A stretch of 64,000 nucleotides of DNA from Brevibacillus fortis (GTDB lineage: Bacteria; Bacillota; Bacilli; Brevibacillales; Brevibacillaceae): positions 1 to 64,000 of the forward strand of contig NZ_PXZM01000031.1 of NCBI RefSeq assembly GCF_003013395.1. The letters run 5' to 3'. How positions within the stretch are numbered: the stretch's first letter is position 1; each line of letters begins with the position of its first letter. Both the position numbers and the translations under genes were made by a program. A model generated the notes under the pieces. It was not told where the DNA came from. It made no database searches and saw only the letters and a list, made by a program, of their open reading frames with translations. Shown piece after piece: positions 35,555 to 45,713 of the stretch.

Positions 35555-36648
35555 ATCAATTGAGATTTTCTTATGAAGTAGATCTTCAATTTTTTAATGG
35601 GGAAAAGACAGAAAAAGCCACGCCCAAGAAAAAGCAAGACGCACGAAAAAAAGGGCAAGTCGCGAAAAGTCAGGATCTTTCCCCAGCCTTATCTTTGACA
35701 GCATTTTTCTTTCTGTTAATGATGCTTGGCTCTACCATGCTAGGCACATTTCAAGATTTGATGCGTGAGTCATTGATTACATACACTACGTGGCAACTAA
35801 ATGAAGAGAATTTGAAAGTCATCGTGATGCAGATTGTATTTGAAGCAATAAAAATTGTAGGACCTATCCTGGCCTTGAGTTTTCTTGTCGCATTTGCGGT
35901 GAATTACATGCAAGTAGGCTGGCTAATTAGTACCGAGCCTCTTCAAATGAAGCTGGAAAAGATCGATCCGATTAAAGGGGCAAAACGAATTTTTTCCTTA
36001 CGCTCGCTCGTAGAGCTACTGAAGTCTTTATTAAAAATAAGCGCAGGCATCTATGTCGCTTATGTCATTTTGTGGAATGCAAAGGAACAAGTTGTACAGC
36101 TTTCCTTATTGTCTCTCGGAGCAGTCTTATCGTTTACTGCCGAAGAGGTGACAAAGCTAGGAATCTATCTCGGGTTATTGCTTTTCATTCTCGCGATTCT
36201 GGACTACGCCTATCAACGTTATGAGCATGAAAAGAATCTGCGGATGTCCAAGCAGGATCTCAAGGACGAGCATAAGCAAGCGGAAGGTGATCCGCTCATC
36301 AAAGGGAAGATTCGTGAACGGCAAAGAAGTATGGCCATTCGCCGTATGATGCAGGAGCTTCCCAAAGCGGATGTCATTATTACGAACCCGACTCACTTTG
36401 CTGTTGCTGTTCGCTATGACGCAAGTGCGATGAGTGCACCGACGGTAATCGCCAAGGGGCAAGACTATCTAGCATTAAAAATAAGGGAAGTAGCGAAAAA
36501 GCATCGTATCGTTACCATGGAAAACAAGCCCTTGGCCCGGGCTCTCTATAGTCAAGTTGAAGTTGGGCAACAAATTCCCGAAGAGATGTTTAAAGCGGTC
36601 GCGGAAGTTCTCGCGTACGTCTACAAGCTGCAAGGGAAAGTGAAATAA
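35551..36648 (+). CDS. flhB: Flagellar export switch protein FlhB
   Basis: The protein has 365 residues. The basic N-terminus (EKTEKATPKKKQDARKKGQV) is followed by four membrane helices and a cytoplasmic domain with the autocleavage site NPTH in VIITNPTHFAVAVRYD. Cleavage between Asn and Pro switches export specificity together with FliK. Confidence 0.97.
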   Translation: MNQLRFSYEVDLQFFNGEKTEKATPKKKQDARKKGQVAKSQDLSPALSLTAFFFLLMMLGSTMLGTFQDLMRESLITYTTWQLNEENLKVIVMQIVFEAIKIVGPILALSFLVAFAVNYMQVGWLISTEPLQMKLEKIDPIKGAKRIFSLRSLVELLKSLLKISAGIYVAYVILWNAKEQVVQLSLLSLGAVLSFTAEEVTKLGIYLGLLLFILAILDYAYQRYEHEKNLRMSKQDLKDEHKQAEGDPLIKGKIRERQRSMAIRRMMQELPKADVIITNPTHFAVAVRYDASAMSAPTVIAKGQDYLALKIREVAKKHRIVTMENKPLARALYSQVEVGQQIPEEMFKAVAEVLAYVYKLQGKVK

Positions 36649-36666
36649 ATGGAAGGAGGATAACCA

Positions 36667-38709
36667 GTGGGATTCAAATTTAAAGAAGTTGGTACGATCC
36701 TTTTTGTCATAAGCATTGTTGTCATGATGGTAATCCCACTTCCTTCAGCGCTACTAGATTTGCTGTTGATTTTGAATATCTCCCTTGCATTGACCATCTT
36801 GCTTGTGTCGATGTATACAAAAGAAACTTTGGAATTCTCGATCTTTCCGACGGTTTTACTTATTACAACACTTTTTCGCCTAGCCTTGAACGTGTCGACG
36901 ACGAGAAATATTCTATCGCACGGTGAAGGCGGTAAAGTTATCGAAACGTTTGGTAGCTTCGTAGTCGGTGGTAATCAAGTCGTCGGTTTCGTTGTGTTTC
37001 TGATCTTGATCATCATTCAGTTTATCGTTATCACCAAAGGTTCTGAGCGTGTCGCTGAGGTAGCTGCACGTTTTACGCTGGATGCGATGCCTGGTAAACA
37101 GATGAGTATCGACGCGGATCTGAATGCAGGAATGATCACAGAAGCAGATGCACGTGTCCGAAGAAAAAAGATTGAGAACGAAGCTGACTTTTATGGAGCA
37201 ATGGATGGTGCCAGCAAATTCGTAAAAGGGGACGCCATCGCGGGTATTATCATTTTTATCGTAAATATTATCGGTGGTTTTATCATCGGAATGCTCATTC
37301 ATGATATGAGTTTTGCCGAGTCTGCCTCTCGTTTCACTACCATGTCTGTCGGTGACGCACTGGTGAGCCAGATTCCAGCGCTCTTAATCTCGACAGCTGC
37401 GGGTATTATTGTAACTCGTTCCACTTCTGGTGAAGGTCTGGGAGAAGACATCGTCAAGCAAATGTTCAGCTTTCCTCGCCTTCTCTATATCGTAAGCGGA
37501 TGCATGTTGTTACTAGGTCTCTTTACACCGATTGGAATTCTGCCTGTACTCCCGGTATGCGGGATAATGGCATTTGCTGCTTGGAAAATGGAGAAGAACC
37601 AAAAGATGCAAATCCAGGAATCCGCCGACAAGGTGGAAGAGCAGCAAATGGAAGAAGTGCGCAGTCCAGAAAGCGTTGTGAACCTGTTACAGGTTGATCC
37701 GATCGAATTCGAGTTCGGTTATGGATTAATCCCGCTTGCCGATGTGAAGCAGGGAGGAGATCTGCTAGATCGGGTCATTATGATTCGAAGGCAAATCGCA
37801 CTGGAGATGGGGATCGTTGTACCGGTCATTCGTATACGTGACAACATCCAGCTTCGACCGAATGAATATATGATCAAAATAAAAGGCAACCAAGTCGCAA
37901 AAGGGGAAATCATGCTGGATCACTACCTGGCGATGAGCCCGGGGATCGAAGATGATTCTATTGTTGGTATAGAAACCGTAGAACCTGCGTTTGGATTGCC
38001 TGCATTATGGGTAACAGAAGAGAATAAGGAGATTGCTGAGCTGTCTGGTTATACAGTTGTCGATCCGCCATCTGTTGTGGCTACACATTTGACAGAGGTT
38101 ATCAAGCGACATGCGCACGAATTGTTAGGTCGCCAGGAAACAAGGGCCCTGATCGACAATGTACGGGAGACAGCACCAGTTCTCGTAGACGAGCTGATTC
38201 CGAGTCTGCTTGCCATTGGGGACGTACAAAAAGTATTGCAAAAACTGTTGCGTGAAAAAGTGTCTGTTCGAAATCTTCACGTCATTCTTGAAGCACTTGC
38301 GGATCATGCCTTGTTTACAAAAGATCCAGATGTGTTGACTGAATATGTGAGACAGGCCATGGCGAGACAGATTACACTCCAATTTACGGAGCCTGGACAA
38401 CCACTTCGCGTGCTTACAGCTGGAGCAGGATTGGAAAAAGCAATCTCTGAACGTGTGGAACAGTCTGAGCAAGGAAGCTATCTGGCGATGGATCCGGAAA
38501 CGTCTCAGCGAATATTCCAAAACATGTCGACTGAAGTGAGCAAAATGATCAACTCGGGTCAACAGCCGATCATTCTTTCATCACCAGCGGTCCGAATGTA
38601 CTTGCGTCAATTAGTAGATCGTATGATGCCAGACGTTCCCGTTTTGTCGTACAGCGAGCTCGAACCACATGTTGAAGTGCAAAGCGTAGGGATGGTGAAC
38701 ATTTCGTGA
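36667..38709 (+). CDS. flhA: Flagellar export protein FlhA
   Basis: The protein has 680 residues with a GTG start after GGAGGA. Eight membrane helices occupy residues about 10-310, with the FHIPEP block (TTLFRLALNVSTTRNILSHG) and the cytoplasmic loop with DAMPGKQMSIDADLNAG. The C-terminal domain docks chaperone-substrate complexes. It overlaps flhF by 4 bases. Confidence 0.97.
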   Translation: MGFKFKEVGTILFVISIVVMMVIPLPSALLDLLLILNISLALTILLVSMYTKETLEFSIFPTVLLITTLFRLALNVSTTRNILSHGEGGKVIETFGSFVVGGNQVVGFVVFLILIIIQFIVITKGSERVAEVAARFTLDAMPGKQMSIDADLNAGMITEADARVRRKKIENEADFYGAMDGASKFVKGDAIAGIIIFIVNIIGGFIIGMLIHDMSFAESASRFTTMSVGDALVSQIPALLISTAAGIIVTRSTSGEGLGEDIVKQMFSFPRLLYIVSGCMLLLGLFTPIGILPVLPVCGIMAFAAWKMEKNQKMQIQESADKVEEQQMEEVRSPESVVNLLQVDPIEFEFGYGLIPLADVKQGGDLLDRVIMIRRQIALEMGIVVPVIRIRDNIQLRPNEYMIKIKGNQVAKGEIMLDHYLAMSPGIEDDSIVGIETVEPAFGLPALWVTEENKEIAELSGYTVVDPPSVVATHLTEVIKRHAHELLGRQETRALIDNVRETAPVLVDELIPSLLAIGDVQKVLQKLLREKVSVRNLHVILEALADHALFTKDPDVLTEYVRQAMARQITLQFTEPGQPLRVLTAGAGLEKAISERVEQSEQGSYLAMDPETSQRIFQNMSTEVSKMINSGQQPIILSSPAVRMYLRQLVDRMMPDVPVLSYSELEPHVEVQSVGMVNIS

Positions 38710-40052
38710 GGGTAAAACGTTACATTGTCGATTCGATGCCAGAAGCAATGGAAAAAATCAGGACGGACTTAGGAATGGATGCAGTGATTCTTAATTCCAA
38801 GCCGATCAAAACAGGTGGATTGTTCGGGATGTTTGGCAAACAACGAATCGAAGTAATCGCCGCTGTCGATGAAAAGGCATCTGAGCGAGAAAATTCCACC
38901 GTAGCAGCTGAACATCGAACCAACAACGTTTTGCCCAAATCGCAGACGGGTACGTACACGGCTGCTCAAGCGTATCGAAGACCGACTGTGACAAAAACTT
39001 CTGAGACTCAACAAGTTGAATCATCAGGTAGGGAGCAGGTCGTAGCTGCGATGACACAAACCGCGGTTGCGACGCCTCCCAAAGAAGAGATTTCAGATAC
39101 GAGAGCTGTGCTAAAGCAGGTAGAACCAACTGAGCAGCATGCTCCTGTCGCGACATCCCAAGAAAGAGCATTACATGCAAGCAATCATGACGCGATTGCT
39201 ACTGAAATGCGAGATATGCGTCAAATGTTTCAAAAGCTGTTGGTGCATGATTTAAGTGAACAACTTCCTCCGGAGATACAGTCTATTCGTGCAAAGTTAC
39301 TGAAACAAGAAGTGACTGAAGAGCTAACAGCGGAAATCATTCGAAAAGTAATGGAAATGTCGCATCCGGGTGAAAAGTGGACGGAGGAAGAAGCGTTTAC
39401 GGTATGCCGAAAGATTATTACTTCCATGATCGAGCCATATACAGCATCTTCCCCAAAGCTGGGTAAGAATGTCCGATATGCTTTCTTTTTCGGTCCGACA
39501 GGGGTAGGAAAAACAACGACCATTGCGAAGCTCGCGGCGAACAGCATGTTGAAGGAAAAGCGAAAAATCGGCTTTATCACGGCTGATACGTATCGAATGG
39601 CGGCTGTAGAACAACTGAAGACGTACGCAAACATCCTGAATGTCCCGCTAGAGGTTGTCTTTTCTCCTAAAGAAATGGCGACAGCGATGGAACGCTTAAG
39701 TGATTGTGACCTCATTTTTGTAGATACGGCTGGACGAAATTTTCGCAACGATGAATACGTGGAAGGCATTCGTGAATTGTTGGAGCATGGAAAAGACAGC
39801 GTGAACTACCTAGTACTTAGCTTGAGCTCCAAATTCAACGATATGAAAGCGATCGTCGAAAACTTTGCGGAAGTTCAAGTGAAGCAAGTCATATTTACAA
39901 AAGCGGATGAAACGAAGAGCTTTGGCACGATGCTGAATGTTTGTCAGGAGATGAATTTACAACTCTCCTATGTAACGACAGGTCAAAATGTACCAGATGA
40001 TATCGTTGTGGCTACACCCGAGTTAGTTTCAACGATGATTATGGGAGAGTAA
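38706..40052 (+). CDS. flhF: SRP-like GTPase FlhF
   Basis: The protein has 448 residues with a GTG start overlapping flhA. A variable N-terminal region (60-170) leads to the NG domain: [18 protein letters not shown] (G1), DTYRMAAVEQLKTYA, DTAGRNFRNDEY, and the G4 TKADE. FlhF helps set flagellar number and placement with FlhG. Confidence 0.96.
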   Translation: MRVKRYIVDSMPEAMEKIRTDLGMDAVILNSKPIKTGGLFGMFGKQRIEVIAAVDEKASERENSTVAAEHRTNNVLPKSQTGTYTAAQAYRRPTVTKTSETQQVESSGREQVVAAMTQTAVATPPKEEISDTRAVLKQVEPTEQHAPVATSQERALHASNHDAIATEMRDMRQMFQKLLVHDLSEQLPPEIQSIRAKLLKQEVTEELTAEIIRKVMEMSHPGEKWTEEEAFTVCRKIITSMIEPYTASSPKLGKNVRYAFFFGPTGVGKTTTIAKLAANSMLKEKRKIGFITADTYRMAAVEQLKTYANILNVPLEVVFSPKEMATAMERLSDCDLIFVDTAGRNFRNDEYVEGIRELLEHGKDSVNYLVLSLSSKFNDMKAIVENFAEVQVKQVIFTKADETKSFGTMLNVCQEMNLQLSYVTTGQNVPDDIVVATPELVSTMIMGE

Positions 40053-40056
40053 ACAG

Positions 40057-40920
40057 ATGCGTGACCAAGCAGAGCAACTCCGTGAGCGGATGCTACAAAA
40101 CAAGAAGACACGACCAACTAGACTGGTGACAGTGACGAGTGGAAAAGGTGGTGTCGGCAAGTCCAATTTCAGCTTAAATTTTGGACTTGGTTTGATTGAG
40201 AAGGGTCATAAGGCGGTTTTGTTTGACTTGGATCTGGGTCTGGCAAATCTGGATGTATTAATGGGGATAACACCAAAAAAGCATCTGTTTCATTTGTTAG
40301 AGCCAGATACGACTGTTTGGGACATTATCGAGCACGGGCCAGGAGGTTTAGAATTCATCGCGGGTGGTTCTGGATTTACGCAGATTATGCAGTTAGATGA
40401 TCACAAACTCGATCGCTTGTTTTCGCATCTGGACCCGCTGCAAGGCTATGCCGACACAATCATTTTTGATACGGGAGCAGGTTTTTCTAAAGAATCCATG
40501 CGATTCATGCTCTCCTCAGATGAGGTCATTCTCGTTACCACCCCCGAACCACCAGCAATAACGGATGCATATGCAGTCATCAAAATGCTACACGCACGTA
40601 ATCCCGCTGTCTCCATTCGTTTGGTGATAAACCGAGCGTCGTCGGAGAGAGAAGGGAAAATGACGGCGGACAAGCTTGCGATGGTTTCCAAACGCTTTTT
40701 GAATATGGATATTCAGTCGCTTGGATATGTTTCGGATGATCCTTATGTTTCAAAAGCTGTTAAACAGCAGCGTCCTTTTCTACTTACATATCCACAATCG
40801 CAAGCCGCGAGAAGCATACGAAATCTGGTAGAACGGTATTTGGATCGACCGGTCACTACAGATGCTTCTGTCAGTGGTCTCAAAGGTTTTCTTGCGAGGT
40901 TGAGGCACTTCATACGATGA
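40057..40920 (+). CDS. flhG: MinD-like ATPase FlhG (YlxH)
   Basis: The protein has 287 residues. The deviant Walker A is SGKGGVGKSNFSLNFG, and FDLDLGLANLDVLMG and IIFDTGAGFSKESM follow. The N-terminal segment (DQAEQLRERMLQNKK) matches the FlhF-activating helix of FlhG. It limits flagellar number and placement. Confidence 0.95.
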   Translation: MRDQAEQLRERMLQNKKTRPTRLVTVTSGKGGVGKSNFSLNFGLGLIEKGHKAVLFDLDLGLANLDVLMGITPKKHLFHLLEPDTTVWDIIEHGPGGLEFIAGGSGFTQIMQLDDHKLDRLFSHLDPLQGYADTIIFDTGAGFSKESMRFMLSSDEVILVTTPEPPAITDAYAVIKMLHARNPAVSIRLVINRASSEREGKMTADKLAMVSKRFLNMDIQSLGYVSDDPYVSKAVKQQRPFLLTYPQSQAARSIRNLVERYLDRPVTTDASVSGLKGFLARLRHFIR

Positions 40921-40951
40921 GACATAAAAGTAGGAAGGGAGCGACATTCAA

Positions 40952-42067
40952 ATGAGCAAAATCCGCGTTCTCGTCACGGACGATTCTGCATTCATGCGTA
41001 AAGTCATTTCGGACATTTTATCTACTGATCCTGAGATTGAAGTCATTGATCGAGCCAAGAATGGACTCGAATGTATTGAAAAATGTAAAGAACTGGCGCC
41101 GGATGTTCTCACACTCGACATTGAAATGCCGGTCATGAACGGTTTGGACGCTCTGGAAAAACTGATGAATGAGTGCCCAGTTCCGATCGTCATGTTGAGC
41201 AGCCTGACAAAAGAAGGAGCCGATGCTACGATTCATGCGTTGGAACTAGGCGCGTTTGACTTTGTAACGAAGCCTTCTGGTCCAATTTCTCTCGACATCC
41301 ACAAAGTGGGCGATCGTCTTATCGAACGAGTAAAGGCTGCGGCAGCATCGAAAGTACGTTTGAGGAAGCAGATCCCTCGCGTAGTCAAACCGGTATCTCC
41401 AGAATCAAAAGCTGCACCTGGAACACCGGAATCTCCAGTAATCCGTACGAAAATACCGAGCCCGCCTGCCGTGATGCGGTCACAAGTGGGCGGAAAGGCA
41501 AGACTGGTGGTTCTAGGTACTTCCACAGGTGGTCCTAAAGCATTGCAGAGTGTACTAACTGCAATTCCGGCGAACTTTCCGGCACCAATTGCCATCGTTC
41601 AGCATATGCCAGCAGGTTTCACAAAATCGTTAGCAAATCGGCTAGACTCGTTATGCCAAATTAGAGTAACCGAGGTTGTCGATGGCGAGTATTTGGAAAA
41701 TGGTACAGCTTACATCGCTCCAGGAGGCTTCCATTTCGAAGTTCGTCAAGTAAATGGGAGACTGCAGGCCTATTTACATCAAGAGGAGCCACGAGGCGGT
41801 CACAGACCGTCTGTCGATATCCTGTTTGAATCAGTCAGTCAATTGACAAATGTAGACAAATGGGCAATCATCATGACAGGCATGGGAAATGATGGGACTA
41901 AAGGGCTAAAGCTGATGAAGGAGCTTGGCCGTGTCACTAGTATTGTCGAAGACGAGACGAGTTGTGTCGTATATGGAATGCCGCGAGCAGCGATTCAAGC
42001 AGGCTTGGCAGATAACGTGGCCCCATTAGAAAAGATTCCGGAGCTGTTGTGCAAGCTCTTGCACTGA
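40952..42067 (+). CDS. cheB: Chemotaxis protein-glutamate methylesterase CheB
   Basis: The protein has 371 residues. The receiver domain (1-120) has Asp56 in LTLDIEMPVMNG. After a Pro-rich linker the esterase shows Ser in GTSTGGPKALQS, His in VQHMPAGFTKSLA and Asp in MTGMGNDGTKGL. It removes methyl groups from receptors. No cheR lies in the window. Confidence 0.97.
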   Translation: MSKIRVLVTDDSAFMRKVISDILSTDPEIEVIDRAKNGLECIEKCKELAPDVLTLDIEMPVMNGLDALEKLMNECPVPIVMLSSLTKEGADATIHALELGAFDFVTKPSGPISLDIHKVGDRLIERVKAAAASKVRLRKQIPRVVKPVSPESKAAPGTPESPVIRTKIPSPPAVMRSQVGGKARLVVLGTSTGGPKALQSVLTAIPANFPAPIAIVQHMPAGFTKSLANRLDSLCQIRVTEVVDGEYLENGTAYIAPGGFHFEVRQVNGRLQAYLHQEEPRGGHRPSVDILFESVSQLTNVDKWAIIMTGMGNDGTKGLKLMKELGRVTSIVEDETSCVVYGMPRAAIQAGLADNVAPLEKIPELLCKLLH

Positions 42068-42088
42068 TTTTTGGGAGGTGGATCACCT

Positions 42089-44113
42089 ATGGATATGAAT
42101 CAGTATTTGGACATGTTTATTGAGGAGTCAAAGGAACACCTACAGGCAATCAACGCCAACTTGTTACTTTTGGAAAGTGATCCGGGTAATATTGGCCACG
42201 TCAAAGAAATTTTTCGTTCCGCACATACATTGAAGGGTATGTCGGCGACCATGGGCTTTGAGGACATGGCGAGTTTGACTCACGAAGCGGAAAATGTACT
42301 CGACCTGATTCGCAATCAGAAGTTAACGATTACCAGTGATATCATGGACGCTATTTTTCAGAGCGTAGACTTGATTGAAGGCATGGTAATCGATATCACT
42401 GAAGGTGGAGATGGTTCAGCGGATGTATCCGCTATTGTAAAGAAGCTGCGGGCGATTGTAGCTGGAGACTTTTCAGCCGAGCAGGAAGTAGCAGCTACTA
42501 CGATGACAGTGGAAGCACCGCAAGAGGAAAGTACGCCAGCTGAAGATCATGAGCTGGATGATTATGCAATGATGGTCTTGAAGCAGTCTCAGGAGCTCGG
42601 AAACAACGTTTTGTGGATCAAAGTGACATTAAATGAAAACTGCATGCTCAAGGCTGCTCGCTCTTACATGGTTTTTGATCAATTGGAATCCATGGGCGAA
42701 GTGATCAAAACGAAGCCAGCTGTTGAAGATATCGAGAACGAGCGGTTTGAACAATCGTTTGAAATCGCATATGTGACGGAGCAATCGATTGAAAAAGTCC
42801 GCAATACGATTCTTAACATTTCGGAAATCCAAGATGTGACAATCGAAACCATTCAATTGAAGAGTGAAGCTCCACCTGCCCCCGTTGTGCAACAGGCACC
42901 TGCATCAGCAGAAAAAGGCGCAGCGGAAGCCCCACAAGCACCTGTGAAGAAGGCAACGGCTGGTGGGAAAACAATTCGTGTCGATATCGAACGTCTGGAT
43001 ATCTTGATGAATCTGTTCAGCGAATTAGTCATTGATCGCGGTCGTCTGGAGCAGTTGGCACGGGAGATCGGAAAGAACGAATTGCAGGAAACCGTAGAGC
43101 ACATGAGCCGGATTAGTGGCGATTTGCAAAACATCATTCTGACGATGCGCATGGTTCCAGTGGAGCAAGTGTTCAATCGTTTTCCACGTATGATTCGTGA
43201 TTTGCAAAAAGATCTGAATAAAAAAGTGCATCTGGAGATTATCGGTGCGGAGACAGAGTTGGACCGTACCGTCATCGACGAAATCGGTGATCCACTCAAT
43301 CACTTGCTGCGTAACTCGCTTGACCACGGAATTGAGTCTCCAGCAGACCGGAAAAAGGCGGGTAAGCCAGAGGAAGGAAAAATCGAGCTGCGCGCTTTCC
43401 ACAGTGGGAACCATGTATTTATTGAAGTAAAAGATGACGGTGCAGGAATCAATAAAGATAAAGTTCTCAAGAAAGCGCTTGAGAGAGGGATTGTCAATCC
43501 TGCCATTGCAGACAGCATGAGTGACAAGCAAATCCACGAGTTGCTATTTGCAGCTGGCTTTAGTACAGCGGAGGTTGTTTCTGATATTTCCGGTCGTGGT
43601 GTTGGACTGGATGTCGTTAAGTCCAAAATTGAATCGTTGGGTGGCAGCGTCGGCGTAGATTCTGTGCGCGGCCAGGGCACGACTTTCCTCATTCAATTGC
43701 CACTTACGCTCTCGATCATTTCCGCGATGCTGGTACAAGTGAAAGATGAGAAGTACGCTGTCCCACTCAGCTCCATTATTGAGACGGCTGTATTTAAAAA
43801 GGAACAGATCATGATGGCTCACCGCCAAAAAGTGATCGACTTCCGGGGACGTGTTGTTCCGCTCGTTTCGCTGCAGGACATTTTCCAAGTACCTGATAAT
43901 GGGGAAACGATGGAAGATGAAGTGGCAGTCGTCATCGTACGTAAAGGTGAGAAAATGGCAGGCCTTGTCGTCGATTCGTTCATCGGTCAACAAGAGATTG
44001 TTCTAAAATCTCTCGGCAAATATTTGGTCAATGTATTTGCCATCTCAGGTGCAACGATCCTAGGAGACGGTCAGGTCGCGCTCATCATAGATTGTAACTC
44101 GCTGATTAAGTAG
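42089..44113 (+). CDS. cheA: Chemotaxis histidine kinase CheA
   Basis: The protein has 674 residues from ATG 42089 (GGGAGGTGG upstream). P1 has His46 in RSAHTLKGMSATMGF. A P2-like region is followed by the dimerisation domain (RVDIERLDILMNLFSELVID) and the ATP site (NHLLRNSLDHGIE; DDGAGI; GRGVGLDVVKS). The CheW-like P5 domain ends the protein. It phosphorylates CheY and CheB. Confidence 0.97.
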   Translation: MDMNQYLDMFIEESKEHLQAINANLLLLESDPGNIGHVKEIFRSAHTLKGMSATMGFEDMASLTHEAENVLDLIRNQKLTITSDIMDAIFQSVDLIEGMVIDITEGGDGSADVSAIVKKLRAIVAGDFSAEQEVAATTMTVEAPQEESTPAEDHELDDYAMMVLKQSQELGNNVLWIKVTLNENCMLKAARSYMVFDQLESMGEVIKTKPAVEDIENERFEQSFEIAYVTEQSIEKVRNTILNISEIQDVTIETIQLKSEAPPAPVVQQAPASAEKGAAEAPQAPVKKATAGGKTIRVDIERLDILMNLFSELVIDRGRLEQLAREIGKNELQETVEHMSRISGDLQNIILTMRMVPVEQVFNRFPRMIRDLQKDLNKKVHLEIIGAETELDRTVIDEIGDPLNHLLRNSLDHGIESPADRKKAGKPEEGKIELRAFHSGNHVFIEVKDDGAGINKDKVLKKALERGIVNPAIADSMSDKQIHELLFAAGFSTAEVVSDISGRGVGLDVVKSKIESLGGSVGVDSVRGQGTTFLIQLPLTLSIISAMLVQVKDEKYAVPLSSIIETAVFKKEQIMMAHRQKVIDFRGRVVPLVSLQDIFQVPDNGETMEDEVAVVIVRKGEKMAGLVVDSFIGQQEIVLKSLGKYLVNVFAISGATILGDGQVALIIDCNSLIK

Positions 44114-44129
44114 AAGGAGGGGCAGCCAC

Positions 44130-44606
44130 ATGCTCGATCAAAAAGAAGTCATTAGCGAAGTCAAAGTGATTGTCTTTCGATTGAAGGACGAAGAGTATGG
44201 CGTAGAGGTTCATCAGGTCAAATCCATTGAAAAACTGGAGCACATCACAAGAGTTCCTCGAACACCTAGTTTCGTCAAAGGGGTTATTAATCTGCGTGGC
44301 GTTGTGACACCGATTATTGACCTGCGCAATCGCTTTAGTCTCGAAGAAAGCATCTATTCCGAAGCGACTCGAATCATTATCGTGGCCGTAGGTGAATTGG
44401 AAGTGGGTCTCATAGTAGATGCTGCAAACGATGTTATCGATATACCAGTTGATGCGATTGAGCCGCCTCCAGAGGTTGTTGGAGGAGTGGAAGCTGCTTA
44501 TTTGCGAGGGGTCGCTAAGCTGGATAAACGACTGTTAATCCTCTTAAACCTCGATAAAGTATTGAGCACTGAGGAAATCAAGCAGTTGGATGCAATTGAG
44601 GGGTAA
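44130..44606 (+). CDS. cheW: Chemotaxis coupling protein CheW
   Basis: The protein has 158 residues and is a single CheW domain: VIVFRLKDEEYGVEVHQVKS, RVPRTPSFVKGVINLRGVV and PIIDLRNRF. It links receptors to CheA. AGGAGGGG precedes ATG 44130. Confidence 0.96.
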   Translation: MLDQKEVISEVKVIVFRLKDEEYGVEVHQVKSIEKLEHITRVPRTPSFVKGVINLRGVVTPIIDLRNRFSLEESIYSEATRIIIVAVGELEVGLIVDAANDVIDIPVDAIEPPPEVVGGVEAAYLRGVAKLDKRLLILLNLDKVLSTEEIKQLDAIEG

Positions 44607-44611
44607 GCGAA

Positions 44612-45238
44612 ATGGGCGATTTTACGAAGTTTGGGGATTTCCAATTTGACGTGTTACGGGAAATTGGGAACATCGGTGCTGGTCACGCTGCCACGGCTCT
44701 CTCCATGCTCATACAAAAAGAAATCGATATGAAAGTTCCACAAGTCAAGATTATCCCCTTCGACGAAGTCGCAGATTGTGTAGGAGGAGCGGAAACTGTA
44801 GTAGTGACCGTCTTCCTCCGGGTTGAAGGAGATTGTCCAGGGAACATGTTTTTCATCCTTGATTTGGATTCTGCCAAGCACCTGCTCGAACAAATTACAG
44901 GAATTAATAAAGATGTGTACGAGTGGGAAGAGCTGGAGATCTCAGCGCTGCATGAGATTGGCAACATCTTAACAGGTTCTTATCTTTCATCGTTAGCTGA
45001 TTTTACACAATTGAATTTGCAGCCGTCCGTACCCGCACTCGCTGTGGATATGGCAGGAGCTATTCTAAGTTATGGATTAATAGCGTTGGGTCAAGCGGGT
45101 GACTTTGCCCTCACGATTGACACCGCTTTTTTCGAAGGCAATGATCAAGTAAAAGGGAACTTTTTCTTAATTCCTGATCCTGAGTCGCTCCCAATACTAT
45201 TTCGTTCATTAGGGGTTCCGTTCGATGGAGATTATTAA
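44612..45238 (+). CDS. cheC: CheY-P phosphatase CheC
   Basis: The protein has 208 residues. Two phosphatase helices are visible: VLREIGNIGAGHAATALS and ALHEIGNILTGSYLSSLADF, both with the Glu-Asn pair. CheC dephosphorylates CheY-P and binds CheD. Confidence 0.95.
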   Translation: MGDFTKFGDFQFDVLREIGNIGAGHAATALSMLIQKEIDMKVPQVKIIPFDEVADCVGGAETVVVTVFLRVEGDCPGNMFFILDLDSAKHLLEQITGINKDVYEWEELEISALHEIGNILTGSYLSSLADFTQLNLQPSVPALAVDMAGAILSYGLIALGQAGDFALTIDTAFFEGNDQVKGNFFLIPDPESLPILFRSLGVPFDGDY

Positions 45239-45710
45239 GATAGGGATGGCTGATCTCGGTGTGGCAAAGCCGCCGAGCAAGCTGCGTACTACCGGTTTAG
45301 GTTCTTGCGTAGGGGTAGTGCTCTACGATCATATCCATAAAATTGCAGGTATGGCACATGTTATGCTTCCTGAATCGTCTTTGGCTAAAAGCGGGGAGCT
45401 AACGATAGGCAAGTATGCGGATACAGCAATTCCCCATCTGATTCAGTTGATGGTGAAGGCTGGAGCGGAGACCAGACACACAGTTGCGAAATTGGCTGGC
45501 GGTGCACAAATGTTCGCATTTTTAGGGAATAATGACACCATGCGGATTGGGCCTCGGAATGTAGAGGCGTGCAAACTTGCATTGAAGGATGCTCATATAA
45601 AGATCGTGGCAGAAGATACAGGGGGAAACTGCGGTCGGACAATAGAGTTAGATGCCACTAACGGGATTCTTCAAATCAGGACCGTAAATCAAGGTGTGAA
45701 GGAAGTATAA
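45225..45710 (+). CDS. cheD: Chemoreceptor glutamine deamidase CheD
   Basis: The protein has 161 residues and overlaps cheC by 14 bases. Catalytic Cys lies in TTGLGSCVGVVLYD and His in GMAHVMLPES; KLAGGAQMFAF and DTGGNCGRTIELD are typical. It deamidates receptor Gln residues and partners CheC. Confidence 0.96.
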   Translation: MEIIKIGMADLGVAKPPSKLRTTGLGSCVGVVLYDHIHKIAGMAHVMLPESSLAKSGELTIGKYADTAIPHLIQLMVKAGAETRHTVAKLAGGAQMFAFLGNNDTMRIGPRNVEACKLALKDAHIKIVAEDTGGNCGRTIELDATNGILQIRTVNQGVKEV

Positions 45711-45713
45711 CCA